Of a stretch of 64,000 bases of DNA, positions 42,341 to 49,955 are shown one piece after another. The position numbers and the translations under genes were made by a program. The notes below the pieces were generated by a model. It ran no database searches and was not told the origin of the DNA. It saw only the letters and a program-made list of their open reading frames with translations. Numbering within the stretch: the stretch's first letter is position 1; every line of letters begins with the position of its first letter. The DNA comes from Lachnospiraceae bacterium (GTDB taxonomy: Bacteria; Bacillota; Clostridia; Lachnospirales; Lachnospiraceae), in assembly GCA_017399685.1 (NCBI GenBank), contig JAFQBM010000028.1, positions 1-64,000 on the forward strand, written 5' to 3'.

Positions 42341-43660
42341 TTATTCTTCTCTCAACACAAATCCTTCAACCATTTCCTCTAAATTAGTAGCTTGTGTGGA
42401 AAGTTCCTGGCTCACTGCAGAAGTCTCCTGTGCAGCTGCAGAGTTATTTTGTACTACAATAGTAATCTGTTCAATTCCTGCTTCAATCTGTTTAAGCAAA
42501 TCTACCTGCATTTTAGAAGCTTCAGCTGTGCTAGACGCCATATCTGCAAAAGCTTCCATATTCACAAGAACTGTATTAATGGATTCCATCGTATTCTCAA
42601 CAATACTGTTACCAGCTCCAACCTCAACAAGACTTTTACTAATCAGTTCTCTGGTTGTCACTGCAGACTGTGCACTATCAGCAGCAAGTTTACCAATCTG
42701 ATCGGCAACTACTGCAAATCCTCTTCCTGCTTCTCCAGCTCTGGCAGCCTCAATAGATGCGTTCAACGACAACAAATTCGTTTGTGATGCAATATCTTCT
42801 ATTGCTGCAATAATATTTTCAATTTCTTTAGATGTTGCCGTAATACGTTCCATCGCTTCTGTAAGTTGATTCATCTCTTCCCGACTCTTTTTCGCATCCT
42901 CTGCCGCAGACATTGCATTTTTGGACGCCTTCACTGCATTCAATGCACTCTTTTCAGAAATATTTGTAACATTTTCAACTGTAACTGTAAGTTCCTCAAC
43001 AGCACCTGCTTGATTTGTCGCACCTTCTGCCAGCTCTTGTGCACTACTTGACAATTGTTCTGAGCCAACCTTTACTTGTTCTGAAGATATTTGTATTTTT
43101 CGCAAAGTACCATCTAACTGATGATTCAGTTTATTCATGGCTGCAAACAATTTTTCAAACTCACCTACATAACTATCCTCTGCATTTGAAGAAACATTAA
43201 ACCGTCCCTCAGCCATTTCATCCAGCATATAACCGGCATCTGATACAACCGTGTACATATCAGCACATGTTTCACGCAAATCCGCTGCCAATTGACCAAG
43301 TTCATCCTGACTTTCATATTGAATGTCAACATCAAACTCGCCGACTTTCAATTTATGCACTGCAGCTTGTAATTCATAAATTGGTTCTACCAAAGCCTTT
43401 GTAAGATTTTTGGTAATCGTACGGAATAAAATAATATTGAATAGCACGACAAAAAATAACAGCAACATGCCAACAGCACGAGAAAATGATGAAAATACTC
43501 CGACACCTGCAATATTTGCATATATCAGAATATTAGCCACGGCAATCACTGTAACTGCAATAAAACCTACAATAATGTACATAAAAGATTTGTTAAATTT
43601 CTTTTCAATATTGGCATTGATTAGTTTTTTCATCCTATCGTTCTTTCGTTCTTTACTCAT
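42341..43660 (-). CDS. methyl-accepting chemotaxis protein without external sensor domain
   Basis: The 439-residue receptor has two transmembrane helices (about 26-48 and 61-83) joined by a loop of only about a dozen residues, so there is no extracytoplasmic ligand domain. A HAMP domain (about 84-140), a second HAMP-like segment (about 145-180) and the methyl-accepting coiled coil follow. The coiled coil has the conserved hairpin tip IASQTNLLSLNASIEAARAG. It should signal through CheW/CheA. None of those genes or flagellar genes occurs in the window. AGGAGG lies 8 nt before the ATG. It may sense membrane or cytoplasmic state. Confidence 0.92.
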   Translation of the reverse strand: MSKERKNDRMKKLINANIEKKFNKSFMYIIVGFIAVTVIAVANILIYANIAGVGVFSSFSRAVGMLLLFFVVLFNIILFRTITKNLTKALVEPIYELQAAVHKLKVGEFDVDIQYESQDELGQLAADLRETCADMYTVVSDAGYMLDEMAEGRFNVSSNAEDSYVGEFEKLFAAMNKLNHQLDGTLRKIQISSEQVKVGSEQLSSSAQELAEGATNQAGAVEELTVTVENVTNISEKSALNAVKASKNAMSAAEDAKKSREEMNQLTEAMERITATSKEIENIIAAIEDIASQTNLLSLNASIEAARAGEAGRGFAVVADQIGKLAADSAQSAVTTRELISKSLVEVGAGNSIVENTMESINTVLVNMEAFADMASSTAEASKMQVDLLKQIEAGIEQITIVVQNNSAAAQETSAVSQELSTQATNLEEMVEGFVLREE

Positions 43661-44084
43661 CTTCTGTCCTCCTAAAAAATTGTCTATAGATTAGCTATCT
43701 TCTTAATTCTCTAGTACGCCCTCTGACTTTTATTAATTTTACCACATATTTCTTCAAAAATAAAGATATATATTAGGCAAATTTTCAAAATTCTTTCCTT
43801 TTTGTTACTATCCACGAGACAACTTGAACTAAACAACCGATAAAACACACAGTTTTCTTATCAAAATCATTAATTTCTTATCATTATCTCACATATTCTT
43901 TCAAATATGTTTGCATCCTCTTTTTGTCCTATCATAACGAGAATATTTCGTGGTATGTGAAAGTTCCTTTTCATTTTCCCATACAAGAAATTGCAATAAT
44001 ATGAAATCAGAAAAGTATTTAAAAAGAAATTGAAAAATGCTATACTATTAAAAGAATATGACAACTTTTAGTGTGGGAGACTAA
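43661..44084. other. 424-bp divergent intergenic region
   Basis: The gap separates the - strand receptor from the + strand TtcA-like gene. It is very AT-rich and has no convincing open frame. A possible + strand promoter is TTTAAA (44018-44023) with TATACT (44041-44046), 17-nt spacing, which would start a leader of about 130 nt containing the pseudoknot element. A small TTAGT/ACTAA hairpin follows near 44067-44084. Confidence 0.45.
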
Positions 44085-44160
44085 GGTTGAAAGAAATTAA
44101 CGAAAGAAAGGAAAATATATGAACTGCCCTTTCTTTCAACCAGTCTTATTGGGGCAGTTT
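44085..44160 (+). promoter_or_regulatory. candidate pseudoknot leader RNA of the TtcA-like gene (copy 2)
   Basis: A is GGTTGAAAGAAA (44085-44096) and A' is TTTCTTTCAACC (44130-44141), 12 perfect pairs. B is GAACTGCCC (44121-44129) and B' is GGGCAGTTT (44152-44160), nine pairs with one G-U. The order A-B-A'-B' and the zero spacing between B and A' equal the minD copy. The first loop carries TAACGAAAGAAAGGAAAA, the same core as in copy 1 apart from one base. B' starts in the purine run GGGG, a potential Shine-Dalgarno. A small CGCAA/TTGCG hairpin follows. No named riboswitch class was recognised. Confidence 0.55.
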
Positions 44161-44182
44161 CGCAAACTTGCTTGCGAAATAT

Positions 44183-44944
44183 ATGGATATCAAAATGAAA
44201 TTACAACAATTATTAAGTTTAACCCGTCAGGCAATCGATGAATATAACATGATACAGGATGGTGATAAAATTGCCATAGGAATTTCCGGAGGTAAAGATT
44301 CCTTGACTTTATTATATGCACTCTCTCACTTACAGCGTTTTTATCCAAAAAAATTTGAGTTGTGTGCTATTACCGTGGACTTAGGCTTTGAAAATATAAA
44401 TCTTAAAATGATTGAAGAATTATGTAATCAACTAAATGTAACATATCATGTTGTTTCTACTGATATTGCTAAAATAATTTTTGAAGACAGGAAAGAATCC
44501 AATCCTTGTTCACTATGTGCAAAAATGAGAAAAGGTGCATTAAATCAAAAAGTCAAAGAATTAGACTTTAATAAAGTTGCATTTGCACATCATAAGGATG
44601 ATATGATAGAAACTTTTTTAATGTCTTTGTTTTACGAAGGAAGGATACACTCTTGCTCTCCTATGACTTATTGGGACCGCAGCCAGATTACATTAATTCG
44701 TCCTTTGATTTATGTAACGGAGGGACAAGTCATCCGCTTCACTGAAGACCATAACCTGCCGGTATTAAAATCAGCCTGTCCAGTAGATGGACACACCAAA
44801 CGTGAATATATTAAAAATCTGATAAAAGAAATCTCTAATCAGGAACCAAAAATACAAGAAAGACTTTTTACAGCCCTTTTAAATGGAAATTTATCCGGAT
44901 GGCCTGTTCGTAATGAAAATCCTAGGGGAATCAAAAAAACGTGA
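44183..44944 (+). CDS. TtcA-like tRNA-thiolation PP-loop ATPase (paralog 1)
   Basis: The roughly 253-residue protein has the PP-loop SGGKDSLTLLYAL and the CxxC pair in PCSLCAKMRKG, the marks of TtcA/TtuA-type enzymes that activate a tRNA base as an adenylate for thiolation. Target and sulfur donor are unknown for this group. The start is uncertain: ATG 44183, ATG 44195 and TTG 44168 are in frame, and only TTG 44168 is near a purine run (GGGG at 44151-44154, 13 nt away). A second TtcA-like gene is at 50951-51778. The Xer gene follows after 10 nt. Confidence 0.8.
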   Translation: MDIKMKLQQLLSLTRQAIDEYNMIQDGDKIAIGISGGKDSLTLLYALSHLQRFYPKKFELCAITVDLGFENINLKMIEELCNQLNVTYHVVSTDIAKIIFEDRKESNPCSLCAKMRKGALNQKVKELDFNKVAFAHHKDDMIETFLMSLFYEGRIHSCSPMTYWDRSQITLIRPLIYVTEGQVIRFTEDHNLPVLKSACPVDGHTKREYIKNLIKEISNQEPKIQERLFTALLNGNLSGWPVRNENPRGIKKT

Positions 44945-44954
44945 GGTAAAGCCA

Positions 44955-46010
44955 ATGAAAAAAGCAACTAATTACCAAGAACAGATTAATATTGAAAATC
45001 AAAGAAAATTAAATAATGTTTTGGATGAATTACCACGATTTTGTCAACAGTTTTTCCGAGGAATCGAATACCGTACTTCTTCCAGAACCAGAATTGCATA
45101 TGGGTATGACATTCGTTTATTCTTTCAATACCTGCTCTTAGAACATCCAAAAATTCACTATGATAAAATCAGTGAAATTACGTTAGATGACTTAAATTTA
45201 ATCGATTCCTTCGATATTGAAAATTATATCGATTATTTAAAACTTTATGAAAAAGAAGGTAAAAATATTACCAATGCCGAAGCAGGAATCATGCGAAAAC
45301 TAGCTTCTGTTCGAACGTTTTTTAACTATTTCTATAAGCATAAATTAATTCAGCAGAACCCACCCAGCCAGGTTACAACTCCAAAAAAACATACGAAAGA
45401 AATTATTCGTCTTGATTATGATGAAGTTGCGATTCTCCTTGATGAGGTGGAAGACGGAACAAAACTGACAGAAAAACAGAAAGAATATCATAATAAAAAT
45501 AAAATCCGTGATCTTGCTCTTATGACATTACTTCTAGGTACCGGTCTTCGTGTATCTGAATGTGTGGGTATTAATATAAAAGACATCGACTTTGATAATG
45601 ATGGTGTAAAGGTACATAGAAAAGGTGGAAATGAAGTAATCGTGTATTTCGGATATGAAGTGCATGATGCATTAATGGATTATTATGAGTTAAGAAAAAC
45701 CATGGCACCTGCAGAAGGTCATGAAGAAGCCTTTTTCTTATCTATGCAGATGAAACGTTTATCTGTTCGTTCTGTAGAAAATCTGGTAAAAAAATATGCT
45801 TCTATCGCTACTCCTCTAAAGCATATTACTCCTCATAAACTTCGTAGTACTTATGGTACCAATTTATATAAAGAAACCAGTGACATCTATTTAGTCGCTG
45901 ATGTACTAGGACATAAAGATGTGAATACTACAAGAAAACACTATGCTGCACAAGAAGATTATCGAAGAAAACAGGCATCTTCCGCAGTTACTCTTAGAGA
46001 AAAAAAATAA
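44955..46010 (+). CDS. XerC/XerD-type tyrosine recombinase
   Basis: The 351-residue protein has an N-terminal SAM-like core-binding domain (about 25-135) and a catalytic domain with all active residues: R199 in GTGLRVSEC, K223 in HRKGGN, H294 and R297 in HKLR, H320 in GHKD and Y330. It is a housekeeping-type recombinase rather than a phage integrase: no attachment site or phage gene is near. In Lachnospiraceae a similar gene is usually beside lexA; lexA is not found here, but LexA boxes lie 560 bp downstream. ATG 44955 has GAGGT 7 nt upstream; longer starts overlap the TtcA-like gene. Confidence 0.88.
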   Translation: MKKATNYQEQINIENQRKLNNVLDELPRFCQQFFRGIEYRTSSRTRIAYGYDIRLFFQYLLLEHPKIHYDKISEITLDDLNLIDSFDIENYIDYLKLYEKEGKNITNAEAGIMRKLASVRTFFNYFYKHKLIQQNPPSQVTTPKKHTKEIIRLDYDEVAILLDEVEDGTKLTEKQKEYHNKNKIRDLALMTLLLGTGLRVSECVGINIKDIDFDNDGVKVHRKGGNEVIVYFGYEVHDALMDYYELRKTMAPAEGHEEAFFLSMQMKRLSVRSVENLVKKYASIATPLKHITPHKLRSTYGTNLYKETSDIYLVADVLGHKDVNTTRKHYAAQEDYRRKQASSAVTLREKK

Positions 46011-46020
46011 TAAACTGAGG

Positions 46021-46039
46021 TTATTCAAGCTTTGAATAA
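46021..46039 (+). terminator. small stem-loop after the recombinase gene
   Basis: TTATTCAA (46021-46028) pairs with TTGAATAA (46032-46039) around a 3-nt loop, 10 nt after the stop codon. No U-tract follows, so it is more likely a 3'-end stabiliser than a terminator. Confidence 0.35.
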
Positions 46040-46128
46040 TCAAAGTATTGCTTATCCTAATCATACCTAGTGGCAGACTTCAGGATATGTCTTGAATCAT
46101 CACGAATACATCCTGTTCTATTAGAAAA

Positions 46129-46222
46129 AACAGCTATTTTTCGAATAACTGACCTCTTCTCGTTAGATTTTAAGTTTAACCTTTGAAATCAGTCAAACAT
46201 TCATAAAAATAGCTGTTCTTTT
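46129..46222. terminator. long-loop inverted repeat between convergent genes
   Basis: AACAGCTATTTTT (46129-46141) and AAAAATAGCTGTT (46205-46217) are perfect 13-bp complements enclosing 63 nt that contain an inner ACTGA/TCAGT pair. CTTTTTATTT follows on the + strand. The position between convergent genes fits a terminator for the recombinase transcript; the large structured loop is unusual. Confidence 0.6.
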
Positions 46223-46554
46223 TATTTATTTTCTTCTGCATAATAAGGAACTACCAAATAGCAACCTGCAGTAATCTTATCCGAGTGCAAATCATTTACA
46301 TATTTAATTTCCTCGATATATGCCGATAAATCAGAATATTCTACTGTCTGATATTCTTTGGCGATGCTGGTAAGTGTATCTCCCGGCTCAATATAGACAC
46401 TGGTATAATATTTTACTGCGTCAGAGTTTTCCTTCGCATTTACTGTATTAGAATGAAATAAAAAGTAACAAAGCACTAAAACAAATATAAAACAAACCGT
46501 CCATAAGCATAAAATACCTTCTTTTCCTTTTTTTGAAACTAATCTTTTCAGCAT
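46222..46554 (-). CDS. LysM-domain membrane protein, YneA-like SOS division inhibitor
   Basis: The 110-residue protein has an N-terminal transmembrane helix (about residues 15-34) and a C-terminal LysM domain (YIEPGDTLTSIAKEYQ to AGCYLVVPYY). This is the architecture of YneA, which delays septation during the SOS response in Bacillus. Three LexA-type boxes lie directly upstream, one between the promoter elements, which supports this assignment strongly. GGAGAGGG precedes the ATG. The lexA gene itself and the yneB and ynzC genes are not adjacent. Confidence 0.85.
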   Translation of the reverse strand: MLKRLVSKKGKEGILCLWTVCFIFVLVLCYFLFHSNTVNAKENSDAVKYYTSVYIEPGDTLTSIAKEYQTVEYSDLSAYIEEIKYVNDLHSDKITAGCYLVVPYYAEENK

Positions 46555-46573
46555 AGAATCCCTCTCCTTTTTT

Positions 46574-46587
46574 CGAACGTATGTACT
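46574..46587. promoter_or_regulatory. LexA box 1 (downstream box)
   Basis: CGAACGTATGTACT fits CGAAC-N4-GTTYG with two changes in the right half. It lies between the -10 element and the ATG of the LysM gene. Confidence 0.6.
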
Positions 46588-46602
46588 ATTTCTGATAGGA
46601 TT

Positions 46603-46631
46603 ACTATACCACTCGAACGCGTGTTTGTCAA
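46603..46631 (-). promoter_or_regulatory. promoter of the YneA-like gene with LexA box 2 in the spacer
   Basis: On the - strand TTGACA (46631-46626) and TATAGT (46608-46603) have 17-nt spacing. The box CGAACGCGTGTTTG (46614-46627) is a perfect CGAAC-N4-GTTTG LexA site that fills the spacer and overlaps the -35, so LexA binding would exclude RNA polymerase. Confidence 0.85.
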
Positions 46632-46639
46632 TATGTTTT

Positions 46640-46653
46640 CGAACAAATATTCG
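46640..46653. promoter_or_regulatory. LexA box 3 (upstream box)
   Basis: CGAACAAATATTCG is symmetric at its ends and differs from CGAAC-N4-GTTCG by one base. It lies upstream of the -35 element. Confidence 0.65.
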
Positions 46654-46686
46654 TTTTTATATTTTACTTTCTGTTTCTATTTCACC

Positions 46687-47547
46687 TTATACCATAAACA
46701 TTTTTTCCTCTTCTGGCTCTTTTATGGTTAAGAGAGAACCCAACATAAAGATGCCACCTACATCTAAAATAATAAATATTAAAACCACTTCTGAAATTGG
46801 AATTCTTTCAATTGCATCCATAAAATAAGATGAAATATTTACCACCATGTGAAGAAAGATAGATGCAATGATAGACTTTCTCTTTTTACAAATATATCCT
46901 AAAACAAGACCACAAAAAAAGGCGTAAATACCTTGAACAAGATTCATATGATATATTCCAAATAATAGTGCCTGAATTACATTTGCTACAGCAAAGGACA
47001 TACTCTTTTCACATAGCCTTAATACAATTCCCCGATAAATAATCTCTTCTGCAATTGGTGCCAGTAAAATAACAGACCATATCATAAAGATGGAATCCAT
47101 TGATATCAACTGTGATGCCTCATTATTGGCTAAAAATGGATTCAGCATTATGATAATATTTAAAATTCCCGATATGACAAACTGCACACCTATCCCCAAT
47201 ACAATCAACTGAATCAAGCATTTTCCATCTATAATCTTAGTTAATTTCATATTCTGTTTGTTCTTACGAACAAAAAAGAAATAGTAACAGAATCCACCGA
47301 CAATTAGTGTTGCCGTGGTGGCCAAAAAAGTAGCAATTCCTACGAAATTTTGATCCAGCATAATATTCTCTATCATATCATAAAGCTGGTTTTCAAACTC
47401 TTCAGGACTCAACGATGAATCCGAATAAATCATGGTTCCCTTTACTATTGTATAAATAATTGTAACTGCTACTGATACTACAAGCTGTATCAATGACGCG
47501 ATAAAAAATGTAAGTAAACTAAGTAAAATTGATCCCCATTTTTTCAT
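46687..47547 (-). CDS. CPBP family intramembrane metalloprotease
   Basis: The 286-residue membrane protein has about seven hydrophobic segments and the CPBP (CAAX protease/bacteriocin-processing) motifs. These are EEIIYRG with the EExxxR catalytic pair at about residues 167-172, then FGIYHMNLVQGIYAFFCGLVLG with the metal-ligand His, and FLHMVVNISSY as the third motif. Family members cleave or process membrane-bound peptides; the substrate here is unknown. No bacteriocin gene is adjacent. The 201-bp divergent gap to the next gene shows no other feature. Confidence 0.88.
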   Translation of the reverse strand: MKKWGSILLSLLTFFIASLIQLVVSVAVTIIYTIVKGTMIYSDSSLSPEEFENQLYDMIENIMLDQNFVGIATFLATTATLIVGGFCYYFFFVRKNKQNMKLTKIIDGKCLIQLIVLGIGVQFVISGILNIIIMLNPFLANNEASQLISMDSIFMIWSVILLAPIAEEIIYRGIVLRLCEKSMSFAVANVIQALLFGIYHMNLVQGIYAFFCGLVLGYICKKRKSIIASIFLHMVVNISSYFMDAIERIPISEVVLIFIILDVGGIFMLGSLLTIKEPEEEKMFMV

Positions 47548-47748
47548 AACATTCCTCCATTAAAAGCAAAAATTTCTTTACTCTCTTCTTAAGTTTTATT
47601 ATTATATTTTATCAGATTATGGTATCATTGCAAGAAATTATTTTCTACTTATTCAACATGTACTTTTTCCAGTTTCTTTATTTTACAAAAAACTACTTCT
47701 TCTATTTTGTTCATTTATGAATATACTATCAAAAAAAAGGGAATCAAT

Positions 47749-49020
47749 ATGGATACAGCAATTCCTTACGATATTCCAAGCAATAATACAAATATTCCAG
47801 ATTTAAAAGGGTTATTTCAAGTAAATGTTACTTCTGCAGTAAACAAAGAACCATTGCCGGATGCAACCGTACAAATATCTTCAACTGGTGAACCTGATAT
47901 TGTTTTAGAAGAATTTAAAACGAATGAAGACGGACAGACAGAAAAATTTTTTCTAGAATCGCCTCCCTTTGCATACAGCCAGGAACCTCTTCAAAGCCAG
48001 CCTTATTCAGAATATAATGTCAGAGTTACATTGGAAGGTTATGAACCTGTTGTTGTTTCCGGGGCTGAAATACTTTCTAAAACTTTTTCATGGCAGAATG
48101 TTTCAATGAGACCACTAGGAAGATCAGGATACCCTTATGTTATTGGTCCTCATACCTTATACGGATATTATCCGCCCAAAATACCAGAATCTGAAATTAA
48201 GACTGTGGAGGAAACCGGTGAAATCGTTTTATCCCAGGTAGTAATACCAGAATATATCGTGGTTCATGATGGAAGCCCCTCTGATTCTTCTGCTGCCAAT
48301 TATTATGTTCCTTATCGGGACTATATTAAAAATGTAGCAAGCTGTGAAATCTATGCAACCTGGCCGGAAAGCAGCATTTATGCAAATGTACTTGCAATCA
48401 TGTCTTTTACGCTAAACCGCGTATATACGGAATGGTATAGAAATAAAGGATATAATTTTACCATTACCAGTTCCACCGCATTTGACCATAAATGGATAAA
48501 TGGAAAAAATGTTTATGATAATATTTCCTATCTGGTAGATAGTATTTTTGCAAATTATTTATCTCGACCAGGCATCACTCAACCAATATTAACACAATAT
48601 TGCGATGGAAAAAGAGTAACCTGCCCAGAATGGATGAGTCAGTGGGGTTCTAAGAATCTTGGTGACCAGGGATACTCCGCCATTGATATTTTAAGATATT
48701 ATTATGGTGACTCCATTTATATTAATTCTGCCAGACAAATTTCCGGAATCCCGGCATCTTTTCCAGGAGAAAATCTAATGGTAGGTTCCAGGGGGGACAA
48801 AGTTCGTCAGATACAGGAACAATTAAATCGAATCGCTGATGATTACCCAAGAATTCCTAAAGTGGCAGCTGATGGTATATTCGGAGAACAAACTGCCAAT
48901 GCAGTCCGTACATTCCAAAATATTTTCAATCTCCCCGCCACTGGAATCATTGATTACCCTACCTGGTATAAAATATCCGAAATTTATGTAGGTGTATCCA
49001 GAATTGCAGAATTAAATTGA
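47749..49020 (+). CDS. SpoIID-like protein with peptidoglycan-binding domain
   Basis: The 423-residue protein has an N-terminal beta-sandwich like carboxypeptidase regulatory domains (LFQVNVTSAVNKEPLPDATV, about residues 22-105). A SpoIID/LytB-type domain follows (about 170-320, with VLAIMSFTLNRVYTEWY and AFDHKWI). A C-terminal PG_binding_1 domain (about 345-415, VGSRGDKVRQIQEQLNRI, AADGIFGEQTANAVRTFQ) completes it. It probably acts on cell-wall or spore-cortex glycan. No signal peptide is seen, which suits a mother-cell or lysis-released protein. ATG 47749 has AAGGGAA upstream; the longer frame from 47707 is unsupported. Confidence 0.75.
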   Translation: MDTAIPYDIPSNNTNIPDLKGLFQVNVTSAVNKEPLPDATVQISSTGEPDIVLEEFKTNEDGQTEKFFLESPPFAYSQEPLQSQPYSEYNVRVTLEGYEPVVVSGAEILSKTFSWQNVSMRPLGRSGYPYVIGPHTLYGYYPPKIPESEIKTVEETGEIVLSQVVIPEYIVVHDGSPSDSSAANYYVPYRDYIKNVASCEIYATWPESSIYANVLAIMSFTLNRVYTEWYRNKGYNFTITSSTAFDHKWINGKNVYDNISYLVDSIFANYLSRPGITQPILTQYCDGKRVTCPEWMSQWGSKNLGDQGYSAIDILRYYYGDSIYINSARQISGIPASFPGENLMVGSRGDKVRQIQEQLNRIADDYPRIPKVAADGIFGEQTANAVRTFQNIFNLPATGIIDYPTWYKISEIYVGVSRIAELN

Positions 49021-49039
49021 TATTGATTGGAGAACAAGT

Positions 49040-49660
49040 ATGAAAAAACAACACTATCCCTTTGAACTTCAAAAACTTCCCTATTCCTATGATGCTTTAA
49101 TCCCTTTTTTAAACGAAGAAACATTATACATTCATCATAATAAGCATCAAAGAAATTATGTGGATCAGTTGAACAAAGCATTAAAAGACTATCCGGAATA
49201 TCATCAGCTTTCCTTGGAAGAAATGCTTATTCAACCTGCTGTAATACAGGAACCCATTCGTGAAACTGTAATTGTAAATGCCGGCGGAGTTTACAATCAC
49301 CAACTATATTTTAAGAGTATGCAGCCCCATGGCTTCTGCCTTCCAACCGGTGCCTTATTTGATGCCATAAATCAGAGTTTTGGTGATTATTATAAATTTC
49401 AAAAGGCAGTCTTAGATACTTCCATGAGTCTTATCGGTTCTGGATATCTTAATTTAGTAAAAACAGAAAAAAGAGAAGTCAAGTTGATTCTATCTAAGAA
49501 TCAGGAGACTCCTCTTTCAGAACATCTTCTTCCTTTGATAACACTAGATTTATGGGAACACGCCTATTATCTTCAATATCAAAACAGAAAAAACGATTAT
49601 GTACAAAACTGGATTCGCTATATTAATTGGAAAGAAGCTGAACTCCGTTTTGGAAAATAA
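49040..49660 (+). CDS. superoxide dismutase, Fe/Mn family
   Basis: The 206-residue enzyme has the four metal ligands H32 (YIHHNKH), H87 (VYNHQLYF), D170 and H174 (TLDLWEHAYYL), with Tyr40 as the gateway residue. The GG before VYNH and Gln155 in KNQETPL fit the Mn type more than the Fe type. The usual GSGWxWL is GSGYLNL, an uncommon change near the metal. It dismutates superoxide and is a sign of oxygen tolerance. Its stop codon directly abuts the 3' end of a tRNA gene on the other strand. Confidence 0.9.
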   Translation: MKKQHYPFELQKLPYSYDALIPFLNEETLYIHHNKHQRNYVDQLNKALKDYPEYHQLSLEEMLIQPAVIQEPIRETVIVNAGGVYNHQLYFKSMQPHGFCLPTGALFDAINQSFGDYYKFQKAVLDTSMSLIGSGYLNLVKTEKREVKLILSKNQETPLSEHLLPLITLDLWEHAYYLQYQNRKNDYVQNWIRYINWKEAELRFGK

Positions 49661-49732
49661 TAGCCTGTACGGGAATCGAACCCGTCTCTCCGCCTTGAGA
49701 GGGCGGCGTCTTAGCCGCTTGACTAACAGGCC
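49661..49732 (-). tRNA. tRNA-Glu (anticodon CUC)
   Basis: Read on the - strand the gene folds as a cloverleaf: acceptor GGCCTGT/ACAGGCT with a G-U at the first pair and discriminator A; D arm GTC/GAC; anticodon stem CCGCC/GGCGG; loop CTCTCAA giving anticodon CUC; T arm ACGGG/CCCGT with TTCGATT. CCA is not encoded. It decodes GAG. The encoded 3' end is at 49661, one base from the sod stop. Confidence 0.93.
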
Positions 49733-49745
49733 ACACAACTATTTC

Positions 49746-49774
49746 AGTTTAACATCTTTTTCTAAAAAAAGCAA
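49746..49774 (-). promoter_or_regulatory. tRNA-Glu promoter, overlapping a + strand terminator hairpin
   Basis: On the - strand TTGCTT (49774-49769) and TAAACT (49751-49746, with an upstream TG) have 17-nt spacing and lie 14 bp before the tRNA. On the + strand AAAAAAGC-AAGT-GCTTTTTT at about 49765-49784 forms a stem followed by T-rich sequence, a likely terminator of the sod transcript. Confidence 0.6.
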
Positions 49775-49856
49775 GTGCTTTTTTAATTTTATTTTTAGGC
49801 ATTACTGTTCATACAGTAACTTATTAGCTTCATAAGCCAAACAACTTAAGTGTACC

Positions 49857-49899
49857 AAAGGTCACAAATTAAATGTAGTGCATCCAATTTGTGACCTTT
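49857..49899 (-). terminator. 14-bp hairpin downstream of nadA
   Basis: AAAGGTCACAAATT (49857-49870) and AATTTGTGACCTTT (49886-49899) are perfect complements with a 15-nt loop, 57 bp beyond the nadA stop. The trailing T-run is short on either strand. Confidence 0.65.
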
Positions 49900-49955
49900 T
49901 GACCCTACTTTCATCTTATATCGCATTTATTCAGCTTGATATGCCACATTTTATC

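Noticed and set aside
43661..43860. Cyclic-di-GMP-I riboswitch upstream of the chemoreceptor
   Set aside because: The conserved core of that class could not be found on the - strand leader.
44955..46010. Phage or integrative-element integrase
   Set aside because: All active residues fit Xer-type enzymes, there is no excisionase, att repeat or cargo, and the neighbours are chromosomal.
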